DNA from: a virus
Strand: one strand, 5' to 3'
IMG/VR virus record: IMGVR_UViG_3300009419_000017
Span: 1-64,000 of that record
Length of the DNA stretch: 64,000 bases
This document shows positions 1-7,266 of the stretch, in pieces. Position 1 is the first letter of the stretch, and every line of letters begins with the position of its first letter. The notes beneath the pieces were generated by a model, which was given only the letters and a program-made list of their open reading frames with translations, did not search any database and was not told where the DNA came from. Made by a program: the position numbers and the translations under genes.

Positions 1-324
1 ACATAGTTTCTTGATATAGCGGTGTTCTTGTTGCATGAGACTGATCCTCTAGTTTTTTGATACCTTGCAAAATCCTATATCGCTCATCTAATGTCCCAGC
101 CTGGTATCCAAGATTATAATCTTCCATGTCGTCATCGTCCAAGAAGCTGTCATCGTCAAACATATCTTCATCGATAGCATCTAAAACTGGCAAAAGATAG
201 CCACCACCACGAAGGTAGTCGTCTCCACCATCGATAAAGGATTTACCACACTTACATTTTACAAAGTCATGCCTGTGCTTAGACTCTATGATATCCTCAC
301 ACTCTAAACACTGGCCCCTGCTCA
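1..324 (-). CDS. DUF7695-like zinc-binding protein (partial)
   Basis: The leftmost gene starts at ATG 324-322 and runs off the left edge, leaving 108 codons visible. The N-terminus holds CxxC-type cysteines (C6, C9, then a KCKCGK block near 31-36) followed by an FIDGGDDYLRGG block, the pattern I associate with the small phage/bacterial DUF7695 family. The rest is strongly acidic (a run of Asp/Glu near residues 56-75). It follows the 342-659 gene by 17 bp and is probably co-transcribed with it. A zinc-ribbon role is likely; the function is unknown. Confidence 0.7.
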
Positions 325-341
325 TATTACTATTCCGCTAT

Positions 342-659
342 CTAAAAGCCGTCTTTTTCCAAAGACTCTTGGTATGCTTCTTCCGAATAGTCTATCTTTA
401 TTGGAATTATAATTTCTTTAATTTTAGATAGCGTGATGGCTTCGCCACCTCTTCCAGACTCCATAGCCCACTTGATGTGGGTATCTAGAATAAACTGTAT
501 TCGAGACTGCTCAGCTGAAATTCCCTCAGAGAACTGATCTGGATCCTGTTCTAACAGGTTAGCAGCCTCATAGCCAGTATCGTAGCCATCGTTCCAGCCA
601 TCTTGGTATGAGCTAAGTACTTCTTGCTTTATTAGCTTTTTTATTTTTTTTATTCCCAT
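342..659 (-). CDS. hypothetical protein, leaderless promoter
   Basis: A 105-residue soluble protein with a basic N-terminus (MGIKKIKKLIKQEV) and an otherwise acidic body; I do not recognise a family. The start at ATG 659 is well supported: a perfect -35 (689-694) and a TAAAAT -10 (666-671) with a 17-bp spacer end 6 nt before the ATG, so the transcript should begin at or next to the start codon. It is followed by the DUF7695-like gene on the same strand. Confidence 0.75.
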   Translation of the reverse strand: MGIKKIKKLIKQEVLSSYQDGWNDGYDTGYEAANLLEQDPDQFSEGISAEQSRIQFILDTHIKWAMESGRGGEAITLSKIKEIIIPIKIDYSEEAYQESLEKDGF

Positions 660-694
660 AGATATATTTTATACTAAAGGAAGCAGCTTGTCAA
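660..694 (-). promoter_or_regulatory. consensus leaderless promoter
   Basis: On the minus strand: TTGACA (689-694), 17-bp spacer, TAAAAT (666-671), then 6 nt to the ATG at 659. The predicted start site coincides with the start codon, so no ribosome-binding site is transcribed. Confidence 0.8.
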
Positions 695-1272
695 GACTTT
701 TTGGGAAACTGAGACATCCAATAAACAGTCTTATCAGTCATTCCCGACCAGGCTGACCAGTTCTTTCCGCCATCAGACATCTGGTATGCAATCTGAGCAT
801 TACGAACAGGATCAAAAAGATCCTTGTTTGATTCTAAATCATACTGTTCTAGCCTGGCAGGACCTAAGCTACCAATCATATTAATTTGGAATAGACCATA
901 AGAGTTATCTCCAGTAGCATTGTTTTTATTATGTGATCTTGGTCTGCCAGTAGACTCTTTCATCGCTACAGCCCAAGCCTCAATTAGATTGTCCCCACGA
1001 AAGCCAACCAAATATAGGATATCCCTTAACTCTTCAGGGCCGAGCTGCTCATTTCTTGAATACTCCCTTTTTTCAACTTTAACAATTTCGAGACTATGAA
1101 GTCTTTCGAAGCTGGGAGATGGAATCTCTGAAGATACCACAAGGCTTTGGTTGCTAGAAAAGTTTCCCAATAAGCTTACAGCTAGTACGGCTGTAGCTAC
1201 AACGGGTAGCGAGAATAGCAGGTAGGTAATTGTTTTATTAATGGGCTTATCACCCTCTACTTTATTAAACAT
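691..1272 (-). CDS. membrane-anchored lytic transglycosylase-like protein
   Basis: Probable peptidoglycan-cleaving enzyme. One hydrophobic N-terminal segment (about residues 14-36) acts as signal or anchor, followed by a C-terminal SLT/lysozyme-like domain. That domain has the catalytic-type Glu in AVAMKESTG (about E106) and the GDNSYGLFQINMIG block typical of goose-type/SLT folds. An in-frame TTG at 1308 gives a longer ORF, but that codon overlaps the -35 box. The ATG at 1272 lies 7 nt after a TACAAT box and is the better start (193 aa). It could be a virion-associated lysin or a lysis accessory; it diverges from the secreted metalloprotease gene. Confidence 0.78.
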   Translation of the reverse strand: MFNKVEGDKPINKTITYLLFSLPVVATAVLAVSLLGNFSSNQSLVVSSEIPSPSFERLHSLEIVKVEKREYSRNEQLGPEELRDILYLVGFRGDNLIEAWAVAMKESTGRPRSHNKNNATGDNSYGLFQINMIGSLGPARLEQYDLESNKDLFDPVRNAQIAYQMSDGGKNWSAWSGMTDKTVYWMSQFPKKS

Positions 1273-1279
1273 AGGTTTA

Positions 1280-1341
1280 ATTGTACACACAAAAAGCTCA
1301 CCTGTCAAGTGCTTGACTTTTACTAGGAATATTGTTATGAT
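1280..1341. promoter_or_regulatory. divergent back-to-back leaderless promoters
   Basis: Minus strand: TTGACA (1303-1308), 17-bp spacer, TACAAT (1280-1285), 7 nt to ATG 1272. Plus strand: TTGACT (1313-1318), 17-bp spacer, TATGAT (1336-1341), 6 nt to ATG 1348. The two -35 boxes face away from each other and form a near-perfect palindrome, GTCAAG-TG-CTTGAC, at 1304-1317. Both transcripts should start at their ATG. Confidence 0.8.
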
Positions 1342-1347
1342 TAAGCA

Positions 1348-2547
1348 ATGAAAACCACAACAAAGTTTAAATCTTTAATTGTTTTATTAGCCCTACTGAT
1401 CTCAAGTAGCGTTGCACCTGCATCAGCTGAAGTCAAGCTGCCAGCACAGGATTGTCAAATAGCTAGTAGTGGGTCGGAATGGAACACGGTTGGCTTTCCT
1501 CTTACTTCAAGGTTTTCTGGAACCCAACAAATACCAACTCTTCCCCTTACAGGTAAAATAAAAATTCTCTATGTACCAGTTGATTTTTCAAACTACCCCG
1601 ACACATCCAGCCCAGTTGGCTATGGACAATCAATTACAAAATTAGTAGCTGAATTTTATCACTCAATGTCCTATAACAAAGTGACGCTTGATTTTAAAAT
1701 TCTTCCTAGCTATGTGCGAATGCCTAGCCCTGCAGAGTCATACGGCCTAAGTGGCCGTGGTCAGGGAGATTACTTTGGTTTTTTTTCTCAGGCCCTCCAA
1801 GAGGCAGCTAAGACCCATGATATATCTGGCTTTGATGCTGTAGTAGTCTTGGGCTCTCCGAGAGTACCGCTTTCTGCCTTTACTCCAGGACCTGCTTTTC
1901 TTAGGCAGGTTATTACAGAAGATGGAGCAGTGAGGCTTGGTGCTGCAACGGGAAGCGTTTCATCTCCAGAAAATGGGTTTCGATGGATGGCACACGAAAT
2001 TGGTCACCTGTTTGGGTGGGCAGACCTTTATAACGTGACTGGGCCTGACACTGTATTTAGTGATCGCCATGTGGCTTTTGGATATTGGGATATTATGTCT
2101 ATGAATTGGCTAACGTTTTCACTACAAATTAATGGTTGGTTTAGATTTCAAGCTGGCTGGATAGAAGATGATGGCATTGTATGTCTCTCAGGTTTAAAAG
2201 ATGGAACATACGAAATACCTTTAAGTCCTCTACATAAAAAAGGTGGCACACGGATAGTCGCAATTAAGATATCCGACCAAGAGGTATTGGTTATTGAAAA
2301 TCGTAAAAGGGGTAGCTATTCGCCAATGCCAGGTGGATCAAACGGGCTGCTCGTTTATTTAGTTAATGGACGACACAGCTCATCTAAGGCTCCAATAACA
2401 ATTGTTCGCAAAGATAGTCTAATGACGGACCACGCTCTCTCAAGGGCAACCCTTAAACAAGGAGAGTCTGTGAATGTGACAAACCTTTCCATTACAAACC
2501 TGAAGGCATTTAAAAAAACCATTTTGCTAAAAGTAGAAGTTAAATAA
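1348..2547 (+). CDS. secreted M6-like zinc metalloprotease
   Basis: A 399-residue exported protease. Residues 1-27 form a clear Sec signal peptide (basic N-terminus, long hydrophobic core, ending ASA). The catalytic HEIGHLFGWADLYN motif lies near residues 216-229 and matches the HExxHxxGxxD zinc site of metzincin/M6 (immune-inhibitor-A type) peptidases. A downstream WDIMS-M block resembles the Met-turn. The C-terminal third looks like a beta-rich accessory domain. Secreted proteases are unusual in phages; it may act on host surface proteins or on competitors' secreted proteins. The start is fixed by a -10 box 6 nt upstream (leaderless). Confidence 0.85.
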   Translation: MKTTTKFKSLIVLLALLISSSVAPASAEVKLPAQDCQIASSGSEWNTVGFPLTSRFSGTQQIPTLPLTGKIKILYVPVDFSNYPDTSSPVGYGQSITKLVAEFYHSMSYNKVTLDFKILPSYVRMPSPAESYGLSGRGQGDYFGFFSQALQEAAKTHDISGFDAVVVLGSPRVPLSAFTPGPAFLRQVITEDGAVRLGAATGSVSSPENGFRWMAHEIGHLFGWADLYNVTGPDTVFSDRHVAFGYWDIMSMNWLTFSLQINGWFRFQAGWIEDDGIVCLSGLKDGTYEIPLSPLHKKGGTRIVAIKISDQEVLVIENRKRGSYSPMPGGSNGLLVYLVNGRHSSSKAPITIVRKDSLMTDHALSRATLKQGESVNVTNLSITNLKAFKKTILLKVEVK

Positions 2548-2558
2548 GGAATTCTAAA

Positions 2559-2966
2559 ATGATAAATAACTTTCAATCACAATCAACTAAATCTGGTAAT
2601 AAATTTGAAGATATGGTTCTTGCAGATTTAAAAAGAATGGGCTTTAAGAAGATACAAAAGCGTATTGTGTTAGAAGATCTTGGAATTGAAGCTGACTTTG
2701 GTCATGCAAGTTTTGCTGGCAAGCAGGTGTATGTTGAAGCCAAGGGTGGGGAAGCAGGGTATAAGAAAAGGCCAGGAGCTAGAAGAACTGATAGCGTAAA
2801 GAAGGCAATAGCAAACGGTGCATTGATTAAAGCACAATACCCAGATGCTCAATTTATAGTTTATTTTTCAGAGCTGCCCAAGCATGGTAGCTTTTCTCAT
2901 AAAATGATTAAGAATGCCATTATGGCTGGTTATGTTGATGCCGTTAGGTATTTAATTACTTATTAG
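2559..2966 (+). CDS. PD-(D/E)XK nuclease-like protein
   Basis: A 135-residue protein with the restriction-endonuclease-like signature: E45-D46 in GIEADFG, then E60-x-K62 in VYVEAKGG, with a preceding helix carrying E17. This matches small phage or Mrr-like/VRR-type nucleases. It begins 11 nt after the metalloprotease stop with an AAGGA element 8 nt upstream, so it is probably translated from the same message. Nuclease fold likely; the substrate (resolvase, host-DNA degradation or modification-dependent cleavage) is unknown. Confidence 0.7.
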   Translation: MINNFQSQSTKSGNKFEDMVLADLKRMGFKKIQKRIVLEDLGIEADFGHASFAGKQVYVEAKGGEAGYKKRPGARRTDSVKKAIANGALIKAQYPDAQFIVYFSELPKHGSFSHKMIKNAIMAGYVDAVRYLITY

Positions 2967-2995
2967 GGTAGGGCTACCAGCCTAAGAATACGGTA

Positions 2996-3007
2996 TATAA
3001 TATATGT
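2996..3007 (+). promoter_or_regulatory. -10 box of leaderless gene
   Basis: TATAAT at 2996-3001 followed by 6 nt and the ATG at 3008. No good -35 is visible at the expected distance. Confidence 0.65.
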
Positions 3008-3268
3008 ATGACTCAAAAAGAGATTATTGAAATCAATTTGCAGCGTCCTGTTGGTCAAGATAATATGCCACCAAAAATTGATGAAATCTTATCTGAGGAT
3101 CCAGAAATTATCTATACTAGATTAAACTATGAGGATGACTCCGATGTAATAAAGAGCATAGTGAATTCTGGTCAGCCAATAGCATCTCCATTTTTCTTAG
3201 CACTTCGTGATGGTAAGGTATTTAATTCATTTACCGATCCAAGCTCGATAACTAACTCAGATATTTAA
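3008..3268 (+). CDS. hypothetical protein
   Basis: 86 residues, acidic, no recognised family. Predicted mixed alpha/beta; a thioredoxin-like ending (PFFLALRDGKVF) resembles the cis-Pro/beta hairpin region of thioredoxin-fold proteins, but no CxxC is present, so this is weak. Leaderless start at 3008 from the TATAAT at 2996-3001. Its stop overlaps the stop of the convergent small zinc protein at 3265-3432. Confidence 0.6.
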   Translation: MTQKEIIEINLQRPVGQDNMPPKIDEILSEDPEIIYTRLNYEDDSDVIKSIVNSGQPIASPFFLALRDGKVFNSFTDPSSITNSDI

Positions 3269-3432
3269 ATAATTGCTGGCTCTTGGCAATATAGACAGAA
3301 ATACTCAGCTTCCTTTTCTTTGGGACCACCCAAAACAAGCTTGTCCTCACGGGCTAGGAATATTTCATTACTGGTTGGCATGCCATACCAAATTGGCACA
3401 AGGCCATGCTGAGTACAAATAGGACAAATCAT
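3265..3432 (-). CDS. small zinc-ribbon protein
   Basis: A 55-codon gene. The product starts MICPICTQHG and ends with a CLYCQ block near residues 46-50, giving two CxxC knuckles as in a rubredoxin-like or zinc-ribbon fold. Support for the start: TACAAT at 3439-3444 ends 6 nt before the ATG at 3432, the same leaderless arrangement used elsewhere in this window. Its TAA overlaps the end of the convergent 3008-3268 gene. Function unknown. Confidence 0.65.
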   Translation of the reverse strand: MICPICTQHGLVPIWYGMPTSNEIFLAREDKLVLGGPKEKEAEYFCLYCQEPAII

Positions 3433-3517
3433 ACAATAATTGTATCATATACAGCTGCGATCTATACCTAAAAAGCAACAAATATGAATGTTTTTATTTC
3501 AATGGTAGAATGTCTTT

Positions 3518-3799
3518 ATGACGACTCACTCTTTAATTACTTTGAATAGCACAACCGCAATTCGACTGTCTCCTGTTGGAACTCACTCTGGCTGCGATGT
3601 AACTATTCAAAATGTTGACTCTACACAATATGTTTATGTTGGTGGAGCATCTGTATCTACTACCAGTTATGGATATAGAATTTCTCCTAATCATGCCATT
3701 TCTTTTGAGCTACCTGGAAAGGATGCCCTGTATGCAGTAGCGTCGGATGACGGTGTGCAAACTGCAGTAATTATTACTGGCCTAGAGGCTGGAAGCTAG
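3518..3799 (+). CDS. putative virion protein, upstream of fibre
   Basis: 93 residues rich in Ser/Thr/Gly/Val with beta-strand periodicity and almost no charged helix, as in small phage beta-sandwich decoration or fibre-associated proteins. The stop TAG (3797-3799) overlaps the GTG start of the collagen-like fibre gene, so the two are translationally coupled and probably work together. The start is set by TAGAAT at 3506-3511, 6 nt before the ATG (leaderless). Virion role is inferred from composition and neighbour. Confidence 0.6.
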   Translation: MTTHSLITLNSTTAIRLSPVGTHSGCDVTIQNVDSTQYVYVGGASVSTTSYGYRISPNHAISFELPGKDALYAVASDDGVQTAVIITGLEAGS

Positions 3800-4704
3800 T
3801 GGCTAGATTTACAAATCCTGGTAGAGGAGATGGCTCTGGCGTTCCTGGACCTCAAGGGCCTACTGGACCAGCTGGTGAAGATGGAGCAGACGCTCTCTGG
3901 AACTTTCTTGGTGAATATAATAATGGAGCAGACTATTCTCCAGGAGATGTAGTGACATACGCTGGTGGAACTTACTATAGAATTGGCGAACCAAACCCAG
4001 GCTATCCACCAGGAACTTCATATTGGACAACTATTGCAGAGCCAGGAACAGATGGCTCTGACGGTGCAAATGGTAGCCCAGGGCTTGTTTACTTAGGGAA
4101 TTACGTTTCAGGAAACGGATACCTGGCAAATGTTGCTGTTGTAAAAGGAAGCGATAACAATTTATACATTGCAACATCAAGCGGTGGCTTAGGTGATCCA
4201 GTTGGTAACACTGCAGAGTGGGCTATATTCCTTCCTAAAGGTGAAGATGGTGCACCTGGAGCAGATGGAGCTGATGGTGCAGATGCGAACTTAGATACTG
4301 GAACAACAACTATCAATTCTTATAGCCCAGTTTGGAGTGGTACAGGATTAACATATACTAATACTCCAGCAACAGGATCTTATATAAAAATTGGTAATCT
4401 TGTAATTGTACAAATTGATGTTTTGTTTACAACTGTAACTAATTTTGGTACAGGACAATACTCATTAACTCTGCCTTTTGCATCTAAGTATCACACAGAT
4501 GTTTATGGTGGATCTGTTCATAAAAATACAAACCAAGGAATAGATCACTATAGTCTTAAGGGACATCTTGCTCCAACATCGTCAACTTTTACAGTATGGG
4601 CAATTGGAAGTAGTGCTGCAGATCAAACATTTAACAATAATACTCCTGTTGGCATAGATACAGACGATAAGTTTCATATGTCATTTTCATACATTTGCGA
4701 ATAA
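3799..4704 (+). CDS. collagen-like tail fibre / receptor-binding protein
   Basis: 301 residues starting at GTG 3799. It opens with a collagen-like Gly-X-Y segment (GVPGPQGPTGPAGEDGAD), then two similar carbohydrate-binding-like units, each with WxxxGxYxxGxxYxxGDVV-type spacing (about residues 34-75 and 98-145). These are joined by further Gly-X-Y linkers (GTDGSDGANGSPG, GEDGAPGADGADGADA). A C-terminal beta-rich knob (about 170-301) follows. This domain order is typical of phage fibres that bind surface glycans. It lies far from the main tail module, as an accessory or host-range fibre would. Confidence 0.78.
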   Translation: MARFTNPGRGDGSGVPGPQGPTGPAGEDGADALWNFLGEYNNGADYSPGDVVTYAGGTYYRIGEPNPGYPPGTSYWTTIAEPGTDGSDGANGSPGLVYLGNYVSGNGYLANVAVVKGSDNNLYIATSSGGLGDPVGNTAEWAIFLPKGEDGAPGADGADGADANLDTGTTTINSYSPVWSGTGLTYTNTPATGSYIKIGNLVIVQIDVLFTTVTNFGTGQYSLTLPFASKYHTDVYGGSVHKNTNQGIDHYSLKGHLAPTSSTFTVWAIGSSAADQTFNNNTPVGIDTDDKFHMSFSYICE

Positions 4705-4719
4705 ATGCTATAATTGATT

Positions 4720-4920
4720 ATGGACAATCCTAATGAGATTGATTATGATATCTCGAAGGCTACCGCTGAAATAGATCCCATGCTTATTGAGATGGTTAGA
4801 ATGTCTGAGCGTGTTAAGATTTTTTCTAAGCTTCGTAATCTTATTTATGAAAAGCAATATGAAAATGATCAAGTTGCTGAAGATATACTTGGCTGGGCCT
4901 ATGAAAAACTTGCTGACTAG
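4720..4920 (+). CDS. small acidic hypothetical protein
   Basis: 66 residues, helical, acidic. An upstream TTG (4714) is in frame, but it overlaps the TATAAT box (4709-4714) that lies 5 nt before the ATG at 4720, so the ATG is the better start. No recognised family. Confidence 0.6.
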   Translation: MDNPNEIDYDISKATAEIDPMLIEMVRMSERVKIFSKLRNLIYEKQYENDQVAEDILGWAYEKLAD

Positions 4921-4931
4921 CCCATACACCC

Positions 4932-4965
4932 TTGATTTTTAATTCAACTTACGGTAAAATAGTGT
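4932..4965 (+). promoter_or_regulatory. leaderless promoter ahead of small ORF and tRNAs
   Basis: TTGATT (4932-4937), 17-bp spacer, TAAAAT (4955-4960), 5 nt to the ATG at 4966. It probably also transcribes the two tRNAs that follow. Confidence 0.65.
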
Positions 4966-5118
4966 ATGGAAGATTTCCTAAAAGAAATAAAAGAAATATC
5001 TCAAAAGCTTGATGCTATTGAGATAGAGCTATTTATGAACCAAGAAGCTGCCCAATCTATAGAGATGGATCTTAGATTTTTAAAAGCACAAATAGATTAT
5101 GAAACTGAGGGGCGGTAG
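4966..5118 (+). CDS. small coiled-coil peptide overlapping tRNA-Met
   Basis: A 50-codon ORF encoding a heptad-like, highly charged helix (LKEIKEISQKLDAIEIELF and onward). The promoter sits 5 nt upstream of the ATG. The last codons and the TAG stop (5116-5118) overlap the acceptor stem and the following bases of tRNA-Met (5109-5182), so translation and tRNA maturation of one transcript would compete. Function unknown. Confidence 0.5.
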   Translation: MEDFLKEIKEISQKLDAIEIELFMNQEAAQSIEMDLRFLKAQIDYETEGR

Positions 5119-5182
5119 CTCAGCTGGTTAGAGCAGCGGACTCATAATCCGTCGGTCATGGGTTCAAGTCCCATCCGCCCCA
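5109..5182 (+). tRNA. tRNA-Met (CAT)
   Basis: 74-nt cloverleaf: 7-bp acceptor GGGGCGG/CCGCCCC, D arm with AGCTCAGCTGGTTAGAGC, anticodon loop CTCATAA (anticodon CAT) closed by GCGGA/TCCGT, and T loop GGTTCAAGTCC. No CCA is encoded. CAT could alternatively be a lysidine-type Ile tRNA; sequence alone does not separate elongator Met from Ile2. Confidence 0.9.
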
Positions 5183-5183
5183 C

Positions 5184-5256
5184 GTCCCCGTATCCCAATG
5201 GCAGAGGAAGTGGACTTAAAATCCATTCAGTGTCAGTTCGAGTCTGACTGGGGACA
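5184..5256 (+). tRNA. tRNA with UAA anticodon (Leu)
   Basis: 73-nt cloverleaf: acceptor GTCCCCG/TGGGGAC, anticodon loop CTTAAAA (anticodon TAA, codon UUA) on stem GTGGA/TCCAT, T arm GTCAG/CTGAC with loop TTCGAGT. The variable region is only about five nt, whereas bacterial Leu tRNAs normally have a long variable arm. Discriminator A is compatible with Leu. It lies one base after tRNA-Met. Confidence 0.8.
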
Positions 5257-5265
5257 CAAATAGTG

Positions 5266-5298
5266 TATAATTTAAATATTGACTGAAAGGTAATTGAA
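5266..5298 (+). promoter_or_regulatory. promoter and RBS of 2OG oxygenase
   Basis: TATAAT at 5266-5271, then a short AT-rich leader containing GAAAGGTAAT (5285-5294) before the TTG start at 5299. The same arrangement precedes the paralogous oxygenase at 13440. Confidence 0.6.
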
Positions 5299-5928
5299 TT
5301 GAACAAAGAGCAGCTGGCACCAGGCATATTTATGTATAGTGATGCTTGTGAAAATTTTGAAAAGCTAAGCAACCTAATATATTCGGATGATTTAAGGTGG
5401 TACCCAGCATTAATTGCAGCGAACAGAGATCCGTCTGAAGAAATCACAGACATCCGTCCAAAATATAACAAAGAAATTCGAGACTGTCTTTCTGTGCCAA
5501 TGCTATACGAAAAAGCTGATATACAATATTTTGCAAACCTTTCGCCAGATGAAGAGCCAGCTGATCTATGGATAGAGATACACGATATCATTAGGCCAAT
5601 GTTCGATAAAATAGAAAAAGACTATCTTGTAGATCATGAAATAGATTATATGACATGGCATTCTAGGCTGGAAATCCTTAAATACGAAGCTGGTCATTTT
5701 TTTGAAAATCACATAGACAACATTCCTGGAATTTTAAGAACTGTTTCGGTAGTCTATTATCTTAATGATGATTATGAAGGTGGCGAACTGTTTTTTGAAA
5801 GATTTAACCTTAGTATTAAGCCAAAAGCAAACTCTATGATTGTTTTTCCATCCAACTATGTCTACAACCATTCAGCTGAGCCAGTTATTTCTGGGACTAA
5901 GATTGCAATTGCAAGCTTTTTGGCTTAG
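5299..5928 (+). CDS. 2OG-Fe(II) oxygenase, P4H-like
   Basis: 209 residues of the prolyl-4-hydroxylase-like 2-oxoglutarate/Fe(II) dioxygenase fold. Iron ligands H138-x-D140 (HID) and distal H191 (YNHSAEP) are present. The 2OG-binding basic residue is K201 (SGTK) where the paralogs have Arg. The VYYLNDDYEGGELFF and KPKANSMIVFPS strands are family hallmarks. The substrate is unknown: protein Pro/Lys, glycan and nucleobase hydroxylation all occur in related families. TTG start chosen because of the GAAAGGT element upstream. It is one of seven such proteins in the window. Confidence 0.85.
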   Translation: MNKEQLAPGIFMYSDACENFEKLSNLIYSDDLRWYPALIAANRDPSEEITDIRPKYNKEIRDCLSVPMLYEKADIQYFANLSPDEEPADLWIEIHDIIRPMFDKIEKDYLVDHEIDYMTWHSRLEILKYEAGHFFENHIDNIPGILRTVSVVYYLNDDYEGGELFFERFNLSIKPKANSMIVFPSNYVYNHSAEPVISGTKIAIASFLA

Positions 5929-5970
5929 CTTTAGCCAATAGCAATCTAATAGCTAAACCCGTAAATAGTG

Positions 5971-5982
5971 TATAATAGGACT
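5971..5982 (+). promoter_or_regulatory. -10 box of leaderless gene
   Basis: TATAAT at 5971-5976, then 6 nt to the ATG at 5983. The longer in-frame ORF from 5968 would start inside this region and is unlikely. Confidence 0.65.
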
Positions 5983-6579
5983 ATGAGTATAAACGCATGG
6001 GGAAGCATTAGCCCAAGACGCAGAGAAAGAATGCAGAGGAGATCTGCAGAAACTAGTACTGAGGTTACCAAAAACAAGGTAGAAGACCAAAAGCTAAAGC
6101 GTTACGAATCTCAAGAGGCTAAGCGTGCACCAAAGATCCAGGTGGACCAAAAAATTATTCTTTGGACATGGCTCATTGGAATTTTGGCAGCTTTCATATC
6201 TTCTGCCGTAGTATCTTTTAATGGTATTACATCAGTTGCATCTTTTGTAGGACTGTCGCAAGCTTGGATGGCTGGACTGTTCTTCTTCTTTATTGAGCTA
6301 ATGTATTTGCTCTTTCTTATTGCTTATCTGGTCCTAGCTTCCCATATTGATGAAGATGGAAAGAAAGAAAAAACTGGCGGAGCACTGATTGGAATGATTG
6401 CCTTTGGTGGAATTGCTGTTCTTGCAAATGCTTTTCACACCTTTGATTTTTGGAATTGGGTTTGGGTAGAGCCACGTATGTGGGCTGGAGTAATTCTTAG
6501 CGTTGCTGCTCCGATAGCTATTATTAGCGCATCTAAGATGGCATCTAGAGTTGTATTTGCAAAAGCCATTAAGCTTTAA
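5983..6579 (+). CDS. four-helix membrane protein
   Basis: About 198 residues. A basic, polar N-terminal tail of about 55 residues is followed by four hydrophobic segments (roughly 58-80, 92-118, 130-152 and 160-182), with a charged loop HIDEDGKKEK between the second and third. No enzyme motif. The topology recalls actinobacterial DUF2637-type membrane proteins, but I cannot confirm that. Leaderless start at 5983. It could be an envelope-remodelling or exclusion protein. Its 3' end overlaps the convergent 6576-7265 gene by 4 nt. Confidence 0.65.
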   Translation: MSINAWGSISPRRRERMQRRSAETSTEVTKNKVEDQKLKRYESQEAKRAPKIQVDQKIILWTWLIGILAAFISSAVVSFNGITSVASFVGLSQAWMAGLFFFFIELMYLLFLIAYLVLASHIDEDGKKEKTGGALIGMIAFGGIAVLANAFHTFDFWNWVWVEPRMWAGVILSVAAPIAIISASKMASRVVFAKAIKL

Positions 6580-7265
6580 ACTTCTAAATAACTCTTTTCA
6601 TTAAACATACCCCTTAAAAGATTTCTTTCAATTACTTTAAATGAAGAGTCATTTGTTGATAAAAACGGAGAGTCTCCCGAAAGGTAATCATAATCCTTAA
6701 AACTCATATTGCTGGTCAAGTAGACTTTAACATCTGCGGTCTGCTCTCCACCAACATTAAAGATGTTTCCATACATAGATCTCCACAATAAGTTTTTATA
6801 CTTAATAACTTCTAGCAACTTACTCTTTTCTACTAAAAATGGAACATGTAGCTCATAAGACAACGGATTTGAAAACCCCAACCTAGCAAGCTTATCGTGT
6901 GTATTTGTTATCTTTTTAACATATGAGTAGCTAGCATAGGAACTTAAATAGTCCCTATACTTATCTCTCAGACTACCCTCGTGGCTATAGGCTATGTCAT
7001 CAATGCTCTTTATAATATAAAAGTCATCATTCATAACAACAAACTTCTCGTTTATTTCAGATGAGTCGATAGCTGCTTCAAGGTTTTTGTGCACATTTGC
7101 ATACTTAGTTCCATTTTGGATTACGCTGATAAACTTTCCAGTATACCAAGATGGCTTGTTTCCTACCAATATTATTTCAGGATCTTTAAAGTTTTTAACT
7201 AATGATCTTATAGAGTATTTGAGATCTTCACTTGTTCCAGGGCCACAAAGGTATACAAACTGCAC
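6576..7265 (-). CDS. Stealth-like glycosyl/sugar-phosphate transferase
   Basis: 229 residues. The N-terminus (VYLCGPGTSEDLKYSIRSL) and the FVVMNDDFYI block with N79-D80-D81 match the conserved regions of Stealth-type hexosyl-phosphate transferases, whose RYSLRSI and LYLNDD motifs sit at the same spacing. Such enzymes act on capsule-like polysaccharides. It is the last of three consecutive leftward glycosyltransferase genes (8672 to 6576) separated by a few nt or overlapping, so it belongs to one operon. Distant similarity; the acceptor is unknown. Confidence 0.65.
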   Translation of the reverse strand: MQFVYLCGPGTSEDLKYSIRSLVKNFKDPEIILVGNKPSWYTGKFISVIQNGTKYANVHKNLEAAIDSSEINEKFVVMNDDFYIIKSIDDIAYSHEGSLRDKYRDYLSSYASYSYVKKITNTHDKLARLGFSNPLSYELHVPFLVEKSKLLEVIKYKNLLWRSMYGNIFNVGGEQTADVKVYLTSNMSFKDYDYLSGDSPFLSTNDSSFKVIERNLLRGMFNEKSYLEV

Positions 7266-7266
7266 G

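Noticed and set aside
1273-1308. TTG start at 1308 for the transglycosylase gene
   Set aside because: The codon lies within the -35 box; the ATG at 1272 sits at the predicted transcription start.
2966-2990. Intrinsic terminator after the nuclease gene
   Set aside because: Only a 5-bp GGTAG/CTACC stem with a 2-nt loop and no U tract.
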